A stretch of DNA of 10,403 nt from an uncultured Clostridia bacterium (GTDB lineage: Bacteria > Bacillota > Clostridia > Christensenellales > CAG-314). The DNA is taken from positions 1-10,403 of the forward strand of contig CALGIK010000198.1 in assembly GCA_937915515.1 (NCBI GenBank). The letters run 5' to 3'. Of this stretch, positions 5,788 to 10,403 are shown one piece after another. The first letter of the stretch is position 1, and each line of letters begins with the position of its first letter. The notes under the pieces were generated by a model, which worked only from the letters and a program-made list of their open reading frames with translations, was not told the DNA's origin and did no database searches. The position numbers and the translations under genes are program-made.

Positions 5788-5844
5788 TGCTTTTTTAAAG
5801 CTAAAAATATACAGGTTAAAACAAAAGCAAATGTAATGTTTTCC

Positions 5845-5874
5845 TTGACAAGAAATAAACATATTGTGTATAAT
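5845..5874 (+). promoter_or_regulatory. Promoter of the riboswitch-ATPase transcript
   Basis: A perfect -35 TTGACA (5845-5850), an 18-bp spacer and a perfect -10 TATAAT (5869-5874). Transcription should start near 5881, a few bases before the aptamer's P1 stem, leaving a leader of about 150 nt. Confidence 0.88.
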
Positions 5875-5887
5875 AACGTCAATCCTT

Positions 5888-5978
5888 TCAAAAGGGAGTA
5901 GTTTTAAAGCAGCACGCCAACAACCCGAAGGTGACTTCTGGCGGCGCTTAACCTAATCAGGTTTGACAAGACTTTTGA
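5888..5978 (+). promoter_or_regulatory. yybP-ykoY family manganese riboswitch aptamer
   Basis: The aptamer carries the family's two signature strands: AAAAGGGAGTAG at the 5' side (5890-5901) and GACAAGACTTTT at the 3' side (5965-5976). P1 is TCAAAAG (5888-5894) with CTTTTGA (5972-5978). Inside are a hairpin CGCCA / TGGCG (5915-5919 with 5939-5943) capped by GAAG-GTGA-CTTC with a GNRA-type loop (5927-5938), and a hairpin AACCT-AATC-AGGTT (5950-5963). The family is known to bind Mn2+ and to control Mn2+ exporters and P-type ATPases, which fits the gene downstream. The 3' P1 strand is shared with the terminator that follows, so ligand binding should favour read-through. Confidence 0.9.
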
Positions 5979-6012
5979 AAAAGTGACATTCACTTTTTAA
6001 AAGTCTTTTTTT
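5968..6012 (+). terminator. Riboswitch-controlled intrinsic terminator
   Basis: AAGACTTTTGAAAAAGTGA (5968-5986) pairs, with one bulged base, with the strand from 5990 to about 6007, across the loop CAT; a run of seven T (6006-6012) follows. The first arm includes the 3' strand of the aptamer's P1 (5972-5978). P1 and the terminator therefore cannot form together. This is the expression platform of the Mn2+ switch: terminator on without metal, off when the aptamer is stabilised. Confidence 0.88.
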
Positions 6013-6033
6013 ATTATTTTCGGAGGAAAATTA

Positions 6034-8676
6034 ATGAACTATTACAGTATTTCTAAACAGCAGGCGTTTGACGAAACAAAAAGTTCGGTAAACGGTTTAA
6101 CGACACAAGAGGCGGCTGATAGACTGCTAAGTAGCGGACCAAATTCCTTAGTACAAGCTAAGCGCAAGAGTATAATAGTAAAATTTTTTGAGCAGTTTAC
6201 AGATATCATGATTATTGTACTGCTTGTTGCCGCTACAGTATCCGCTGTTATCTCTATTGTTCAAGGTAGTTACGGCGAATTAATAGACAGCGCAATTATT
6301 CTTTTGATTGTGATAATAAACGCAATCATAGGAGTTATACAGCAAAACAAAGCCGAAAACGCTTTGGCTGCGTTAAAAAACATAAATAAGCCCTATTGCA
6401 GAGTTTTGCGTGACGGCGTGGAAAAAAGCATAAATACTGAGGAATTGGTTGTCGGCGATATTGTTTTTTTGGAAGCGGGTGATATTGTGCCTGCCGATTT
6501 AAGGCTGATTTCTACTGCTCTCCTTAAAATTGACGAATCGGCATTAACAGGCGAATCAGTACCTGTCGAGAAGGATTTTGACATTGTGCTTGATTCTATA
6601 ACGCCCCTAGGCGATCGAAAAAACATGGCTTTTTCGGGCGGAAGCGTCTCCTACGGCCGGGGAAGCGGCGTTGTAACAGCAACAGGAATGAGCACTCAAG
6701 TCGGTAAAATTGCCGAAATGCTTACGCAAAAAACCTCTACAACTACGCCTTTGCAAAAGCAATTGGGAAAAACTGCTAAGGTATTAAGCTTTATCGTTTT
6801 GGGTATTGCAGCCATAATCTTTTTAGCCGCAGTATTCAGCTCTATGCCTATTATGGATGCCTTTATGACAGCGGTCGCTATTGCCGTAGCGGCAATTCCC
6901 GAAGGTTTACCTGCCGTCGTAACAATAGTGCTTGCAGTTGGCGTCACACGCATGAGTAAACGCAACGCTATCGTAAAAAACTTGCCCGCTGTCGAAACTT
7001 TGGGCTGTTGCGAAATAATCTGCAGCGACAAAACAGGCACCTTGACTTTAAACAAAATGACGGTTAAGGAAATTTTTACAATAAACGAAAACAGCCGCAG
7101 TGACAGAGATTTATTGTTAAGGACGATGGTTTTATGTAACGACAGCGTATATTCTGACAGAAGATATATCGGCGACCCAACGGAGACAGCGCTTACCAAT
7201 TTTGCCGCTTCGCTTAATATGAAACCCGAAAATATCCGCCAAGAGTGGAAGCGTGTAGGTGAAATTCCCTTCGACAGCGTGCGCAAACTTATGACGACAA
7301 TAAACTATAACGGCAATCAAAAAATAGCCTATATAAAGGGCGCCTTGGACATAATGATAAATCGCTGTGCGTTTATTATGGAAAACGGACAGGTGCGGAC
7401 AATTACAAAAGAAGATAAAGAAAAAATTCTTGAAATCAATCATAAATTAGCTCGCAGAGCGCTCCGAATTTTAGGTATAGCGATAAACATAGATAGTATT
7501 GACGACCCCGAAAACAAAATGGTTTTTGTAGGGCTTGTGGGTATGATGGATCCGCCTCGTCCCGAAGTAAAGGATGCAGTGAGAGTATGCTTTAGGGCAG
7601 GACTTCGACCTCTTATGATAACGGGCGACCACGCCGATACCGCAGCTGCCATTGCGCAGGAAATTGGCATTTTGCGTAAAGACGACAAAATTATTACCGG
7701 CATTGAGATACAAAAGATGTCGCAGGAAAAATTAGTTTCCGTCATAAAACAATACAGCGTTTTTGCGAGAGTGAGCCCCGAAGACAAAGTCAGGATAGTA
7801 AAAGCATATCAAAGCTTGGGCAATGTAGTAGCCATGACGGGCGACGGAGTAAACGATGCGCCCAGCATAAAACAAGCCGATATAGGTGTAGGCATGGGCA
7901 TAACGGGCACGGAAGTGAGTAAGGGCGCCGCCGACATGATACTTACCGATGACAATTTTGCAACTATCGTCAATGCCGTCGAGGAAGGGCGCAAGATATT
8001 TGCCAACATAAAAAAAGCAGTGCAGTTTTTGCTTTCGGCAAACATAGCCGAAGTGCTGTGTCTGTTTATTGCTACTCTGTTTTTACAGACAGAATTTTTG
8101 ACACCCGTGCTTATCCTTTGGGTAAACCTTGTCACAGACAGCTTGCCTGCATTAAGTTTGGGTATGGAACGTGCCGAGTCGGACGTTATGGATAACCCGC
8201 CCCGCAACGCCAAAAGCAGCCTTTTTTACGGTAAAACAGGAAAAGATATATTGATACAGGGCATTATGCAAACGGCGCTTGTTATGTTGGCGTTTTGCTT
8301 AGGCGCTTATGTTTTACCCGACCGCATAAATCACAGTGTGGCGGTGTCTATGGCTTTTGTAAGCCTTTGCACAATCCAGCTTTTCCATAGCTACAACTTA
8401 AAATCTCAAGACCACGGCATACTCAACAAGAGAGTATTTAACAACAAATGGCTTAACCTTTCCTTTTTAGTGGGGTTTGCTCTTATTGTCCCTGTCATCA
8501 TGATACCCGGTCTAAACGGCGTGTTTGGCACTGCGCCTCTAAATTTTTTAGAATGGGCAATTGCCATAGGCTGCGGTATAGCGATAGTGCCTTTTGTTGA
8601 AATTCAAAAATCAATTGAAAACGCTCTTATTAAACGTTCTGATAAAAAACAAGCAAATTCATTAACAAAAATATAA
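6034..8676 (+). CDS. P2A-type cation-transporting ATPase (Ca2+/Mn2+ export)
   Basis: This 880-aa P-type ATPase pumps divalent cations out of the cytoplasm at the cost of ATP. The N-terminal cation-ATPase segment (5-70) is followed by the actuator domain with LTGES (171-175), M4 with PEGLP (289-293), the phosphorylation site SDKTGTLT (Asp332), the nucleotide-binding KGA (435-437), the hinge MTGDGVNDAP (601-610) and six C-terminal membrane helices. Ion ligands known from SERCA are present: Glu290 in M4, Asn670 and Glu673 in M5, Asn698, Thr701 and Asp702 in M6. The M8 position corresponding to SERCA Glu908 appears to be Gln782. SERCA-like ligands suggest Ca2+, but the Mn2+ riboswitch upstream argues for a Mn2+ exporter role, as for Lactococcus YoaB. 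GGAGG (6022-6026) lies 7 nt before the ATG. Length is normal for bacterial PMCA-type pumps. Confidence 0.95.
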   Translation: MNYYSISKQQAFDETKSSVNGLTTQEAADRLLSSGPNSLVQAKRKSIIVKFFEQFTDIMIIVLLVAATVSAVISIVQGSYGELIDSAIILLIVIINAIIGVIQQNKAENALAALKNINKPYCRVLRDGVEKSINTEELVVGDIVFLEAGDIVPADLRLISTALLKIDESALTGESVPVEKDFDIVLDSITPLGDRKNMAFSGGSVSYGRGSGVVTATGMSTQVGKIAEMLTQKTSTTTPLQKQLGKTAKVLSFIVLGIAAIIFLAAVFSSMPIMDAFMTAVAIAVAAIPEGLPAVVTIVLAVGVTRMSKRNAIVKNLPAVETLGCCEIICSDKTGTLTLNKMTVKEIFTINENSRSDRDLLLRTMVLCNDSVYSDRRYIGDPTETALTNFAASLNMKPENIRQEWKRVGEIPFDSVRKLMTTINYNGNQKIAYIKGALDIMINRCAFIMENGQVRTITKEDKEKILEINHKLARRALRILGIAINIDSIDDPENKMVFVGLVGMMDPPRPEVKDAVRVCFRAGLRPLMITGDHADTAAAIAQEIGILRKDDKIITGIEIQKMSQEKLVSVIKQYSVFARVSPEDKVRIVKAYQSLGNVVAMTGDGVNDAPSIKQADIGVGMGITGTEVSKGAADMILTDDNFATIVNAVEEGRKIFANIKKAVQFLLSANIAEVLCLFIATLFLQTEFLTPVLILWVNLVTDSLPALSLGMERAESDVMDNPPRNAKSSLFYGKTGKDILIQGIMQTALVMLAFCLGAYVLPDRINHSVAVSMAFVSLCTIQLFHSYNLKSQDHGILNKRVFNNKWLNLSFLVGFALIVPVIMIPGLNGVFGTAPLNFLEWAIAIGCGIAIVPFVEIQKSIENALIKRSDKKQANSLTKI

Positions 8677-8718
8677 AAATCGCAAATAAATTTAAACAAT
8701 AGTATAAACACAAAAAAG

Positions 8719-8750
8719 AAGGAGCTGACCAATAGGCGGCTCCTTTAAAT
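8719..8750 (+). terminator. Probable terminator after the cation ATPase
   Basis: AAGGAGCTG (8719-8727) pairs with CGGCTCCTT (8737-8745), 9 bp with one G-U pair and a 9-nt loop. The T-run is short (CTTTAAATTT), so termination may be partial. It lies 42 bp after the ATPase stop codon. Confidence 0.65.
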
Positions 8751-8980
8751 TTAAACAGAGTAAAAAGTTAAAATATTTGATTATCAAACGCTCTCATTTA
8801 TGTGAAATCAAATTTTTATATCAATAGCTGTTTTCTATTGATGTCGGTACTGTATTGTTTTTACTTTAGTGCTTAAAAATATCTGGCGTATTATTTATGT
8901 ATTATAGCGTATGCAGCAACAAAAAAAAGCGTGAGTAGATAGAATTTGTTTGTGCAATATGACCACATTATTTTTTATTA

Positions 8981-9021
8981 AAAAAACGGCGGCAAGGTTA
9001 AAGCAAAACCTTGCCGTTTTT
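8981..9021 (-). terminator. Terminator of the TetR gene, possibly bidirectional
   Basis: CGGCAAGGTT (8990-8999) pairs perfectly with AACCTTGCCG (9007-9016), loop AAAGCAA. A run of A (8981-8986) lies on one side and a run of T (9017-9021) on the other, so it can stop transcription in both directions. It begins 12 bp beyond the TetR stop codon. Confidence 0.88.
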
Positions 9022-9033
9022 GTTTAAGAAGTT

Positions 9034-9645
9034 TTACATTTTATATCCCTTCAGGTATTCGGTAACAAGCACCTTAGCTCTGCCTAAAAAATCGTAATTA
9101 GGGTGATACAGACACCACTGATAAGTTAAACCAACCAAAATTGTTTGAATGTTCTCTGCTATTGCTGCGGTGTCGGCTGGTTTAAATTCGTTTCGTGAAA
9201 CACCAAGATCATATAAAGCTGTAAAGAGTTGAGGCATTTCAAATGTGGTTTTATGCGAAATGCCGGTTGTTGCTGCACGCTCGATAAAGATTTTATAAAC
9301 TGTCCGCATGGTTTCTACACCCCAACCTTTTACCATTGCACATATGGCGCAAGCAATTTCAACAATCAGGTCTATCGCCGGCAGGTTTTTGTCGAGAGCT
9401 GCCCACGAATTTGCTATCTGGCTTTGATATAAGGTAATCTCATCCATCATCAAATAGACGGATAAATCTTCCTTCGAAAGGAAGTAAACATAAAACGAGC
9501 CTCTAGCCACACCGGCTTTTTGCACTATGTCATCAATGCTTACAGCGTCATAACCGTTTTTTGAAAAAAGGTCTTTTGCCGTATCGTACAGTCTTTTTCT
9601 TGTTTCAATAGCCTGCTGTTTGCGTTTTGTCATTTTTTCCTTCAT
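9034..9645 (-). CDS. TetR/AcrR-family transcriptional regulator
   Basis: This 203-aa repressor-type protein has the N-terminal TetR helix-turn-helix (about 10-60): IETRKRLYDTAKDLFSKNGY, then VSIDDIVQKAGVARGSFYVYF with the recognition helix ending in the typical GSFYVYF, then SKEDL. The C-terminal ligand and dimerisation domain (about 70-200) is helical with no recognisable ligand signature; its end, ENIQTILVGLTYQWCLYHPNYD, resembles other uncharacterised TetR members. I chose the ATG at 9645 because GAGGAG lies 6 nt upstream; a longer frame to 9744 would read through the promoter region. It is divergent from the repeat lipoprotein, with an 18-bp imperfect palindrome over both promoters, so it probably controls that gene and itself. 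Confidence 0.93.
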   Translation of the reverse strand: MKEKMTKRKQQAIETRKRLYDTAKDLFSKNGYDAVSIDDIVQKAGVARGSFYVYFLSKEDLSVYLMMDEITLYQSQIANSWAALDKNLPAIDLIVEIACAICAMVKGWGVETMRTVYKIFIERAATTGISHKTTFEMPQLFTALYDLGVSRNEFKPADTAAIAENIQTILVGLTYQWCLYHPNYDFLGRAKVLVTEYLKGYKM

Positions 9646-9676
9646 AAAACACTCCTCTTGAACATAAAAAAATATG

Positions 9677-9705
9677 TTGACTTTTTTAAAATTACGTAAT
9701 ATTAT
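9677..9705 (+). promoter_or_regulatory. Promoter of the repeat lipoprotein gene
   Basis: -35 TTGACT (9677-9682), 17-bp spacer, -10 TATTAT (9700-9705). Transcription should start near 9712, leaving a leader of about 80 nt that contains the 14-bp palindrome at 9758-9771. Confidence 0.72.
9687..9704. promoter_or_regulatory. Imperfect palindrome over both divergent promoters, candidate TetR operator
   Basis: TAAA-ATTACGTAAT-ATTA: a perfect 10-bp core ATTACGTAAT (9691-9700) with outer TAA/TTA arms and one mismatch each side. It lies between the -35 and -10 of the lipoprotein promoter and overlaps the -10 region of the TetR promoter. Size and place suit a TetR dimer; binding is inference. Confidence 0.55.
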
Positions 9706-9726
9706 ATACCATATTGATAATGTCAA
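9699..9726 (-). promoter_or_regulatory. Promoter of the TetR gene
   Basis: On the minus strand, a perfect -35 TTGACA (9726-9721) is followed at 16 bp by TAATAT (9704-9699) or at 14 bp by TATAAT (9706-9701). The -10 overlaps that of the lipoprotein promoter on the other strand, so the two promoters face each other and probably exclude one another. Confidence 0.6.
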
Positions 9727-9757
9727 TGAAATTGTTAATATCATTATACAAAGTCAA

Positions 9758-9771
9758 TGACATTAATGTCA
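9758..9771. promoter_or_regulatory. Perfect 14-bp palindrome, second candidate operator
   Basis: TGACATTAATGTCA, in the predicted leader of the lipoprotein gene, 9 bp before its ribosome binding site. GTCAAT occurs three times nearby (9722, 9753, 9769). Its sequence differs from the palindrome at 9687-9704, so it may bind a different protein. Confidence 0.45.
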
Positions 9772-9790
9772 ATCAAAATGAGGAGAATTT

Positions 9791-10403
9791 ATGAAAAAAA
9801 AGATTTATTCGATGCTGATATTGTTTGCAATCGTTATGATTTGCGCAATGGGTATTACCGCTTGTGTTAAAGAGCATAAGCATGAGTTTGGCGAATGGAC
9901 GGTTACAACGGCACCGACGTGTGACAATCCTGGCGAGGAAACAAGATATTGTAAAAAGGATAATACTCATACCGAAAAACGGGCAATCGCCGCATTAGGT
10001 CACGATTTTGCAAGCGAATTTACAGTTGACACTCCCACAAGCTGCAATGCGGAGGGAAGCAAGTCTAAGCATTGTTTGCGTGACGGTTGCACTGCAAAAA
10101 GCGAGATAACATCAATTGCCAAGCTTGAACATACATACGGAGATTGGGAAACGGTGACAGCACCAACCTGTACCGAAAAAGGCAAGGAAAAACAAACTTG
10201 CACAGCTGACGGTTGCAATCATTTTGTAGAGCGGGATATTGACGCATTAGGTCACGATTTTGCAAGCGAATTTACTATAGATACTCCAGCTACCTGTAGT
10301 GCGGAGGGAAGCAAGTCTAAGCATTGTTTGCGTGACGGTTGCAACGAAAAATCTGAAATAACAACTATTCCTATGGTGGAACATACATTCGGCGATTGGG
10401 AAA
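9791..10403 (+). CDS. Cys/His repeat lipoprotein, partial (runs off the window)
   Basis: The 204 visible residues begin with a lipoprotein signal peptide: KKK, a hydrophobic stretch (5-20) and the lipobox ITAC with Cys25 as the lipidated residue. The mature protein should sit on the outer face of the membrane. It then consists of alternating half-repeats of 40-43 aa, starting at His31, His71, His114, His155 and His198. Each contains a PTC/TSC-type turn, a Gly, and the Cys pattern C-x9-C-x4-C (Cys85, 95, 100; 127, 137, 142; 169, 179, 184); the first half-repeat has only Cys44 and Cys54. Such repeats occur in large surface proteins of gut Firmicutes; their function is unknown to me. GAGGAG lies 5 nt before the ATG. 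The frame is open to the last base, so the real length is unknown. Confidence 0.9.
   Translation, partial: MKKKIYSMLILFAIVMICAMGITACVKEHKHEFGEWTVTTAPTCDNPGEETRYCKKDNTHTEKRAIAALGHDFASEFTVDTPTSCNAEGSKSKHCLRDGCTAKSEITSIAKLEHTYGDWETVTAPTCTEKGKEKQTCTADGCNHFVERDIDALGHDFASEFTIDTPATCSAEGSKSKHCLRDGCNEKSEITTIPMVEHTFGDWE
9991..10343 (+). repeat. 252-bp direct repeat inside the lipoprotein gene
   Basis: Two identical DNA blocks recur at an exact offset of 252 bp: 33 bp (9991-10023 = 10243-10275) and 44 bp (10048-10091 = 10300-10343). The 24 bp between the blocks differ at many positions, as does the half-repeat before them. The unit encodes 84 residues, that is, two half-repeats. Confidence 0.92.

Larger units (their letters stand above)
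8677..9033. other. Noncoding gap between the ATPase and the TetR gene
   Basis: About 360 bp of AT-rich sequence without a credible gene. It contains the ATPase terminator (8719-8750) and the TetR terminator (8981-9021). Between them are two inverted repeats: TTTGA-TTA-TCAAA (8776-8788) and a perfect 8-bp hairpin ATCAATAG-N7-CTATTGAT (8820-8842). A minus-strand TATAAT (8906-8901) lacks a good -35. No ribosome binding site or open frame of useful length is associated with these, so I assign no function. Confidence 0.6.

Noticed and set aside
5776..5862. N-terminal extension of murG by 29 residues
   Set aside because: It precedes the conserved MRIVFTGGG start of the family and overlaps the promoter of the ATPase transcript; no ribosome binding site supports it.
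5968..6012. Hairpin before the ATPase considered as the terminator of an upstream plus-strand gene
   Set aside because: The upstream gene (murG) is on the minus strand; the hairpin reuses the 3' P1 strand of the riboswitch and is best read as its expression platform.
6393..8213. Several long open frames on the minus strand within the cation ATPase gene
   Set aside because: They are antisense shadows: no family resemblance, no ribosome binding sites, and the plus-strand frame is a complete, motif-perfect P-type ATPase.
9646..9744. N-terminal extension of the TetR protein by 33 residues
   Set aside because: It covers the divergent promoters and palindromes; the ATG at 9645 has a good GAGGAG site and starts the usual basic N-terminus.
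10000..10265. Minus-strand open frames within the repeat lipoprotein
   Set aside because: They mirror the repeat structure of the real plus-strand gene, which has a signal peptide, lipobox and ribosome binding site.
9991..10343. Direct repeats considered as a CRISPR array or mobile element
   Set aside because: The repeats are in frame, encode conserved Cys-rich units and have no spacers of uniform length or terminal inverted repeats.

Overview
The window looks like chromosome of a low-GC member of the Bacillota, probably an uncultured Clostridia-type bacterium. This is inference from AT-rich spacers, consensus sigma-A type promoters, GGAGG-type ribosome binding sites, a MurG of the stand-alone clostridial kind, a yybP-ykoY (Mn2+) riboswitch and a lipoprotein built from Cys/His repeats of the kind seen in gut Firmicutes. 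No species can be named. There are no signs of phage, transposons, CRISPR or tRNAs.

Layout. Positions 1-212 are the 3' end of a 23S rRNA gene, followed by a spacer of about 160 bp and a 5S rRNA (372-487) with a strong terminator. A two-gene unit follows: a YcxB-like membrane protein (639-1199) and a 66-aa membrane-anchored coiled-coil protein (1227-1427), with its own promoter and terminator. Next come a GNAT acetyltransferase on the minus strand (1986-1537) and, divergent from it, a small MGMT/ATL-family DNA alkylation protein with a PCYRV active-site motif (2162-2494). A 246-aa membrane protein of unknown function follows (2638-3378). A WYL-domain regulator (4385-3474, minus) is divergent from a 60-aa unknown protein (4535-4717). 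A stand-alone murG (5775-4735, minus) is divergent from a P2A-type cation ATPase (6034-8676). A noncoding gap of about 360 bp ends in a terminator for a TetR-family regulator (9645-9034, minus). That regulator is divergent from a repeat lipoprotein (9791 to beyond the window end).

Main regulatory logic. The cation ATPase sits behind a yybP-ykoY aptamer whose closing P1 stem competes with a strong intrinsic terminator, an arrangement expected to switch the ATPase on when Mn2+ is high. The TetR regulator and the lipoprotein share a short intergenic region in which both -10 elements are overlapped by an 18-bp imperfect palindrome, and a second, perfect 14-bp palindrome lies in the lipoprotein leader. 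The WYL regulator and its 60-aa neighbour share a region with two inverted repeats and promoter elements of abnormal spacing.

Three genes (the MGMT-like gene, the 246-aa membrane protein and murG) have no Shine-Dalgarno sequence and start at, or a few bases after, the predicted transcription start. They look leaderless, whereas most other genes here have clear ribosome binding sites. Nothing in the window amounts to a clearly new multi-gene system. The best leads are the Cys/His repeat lipoprotein with its TetR switch, the leaderless genes and the PCYRV variant.
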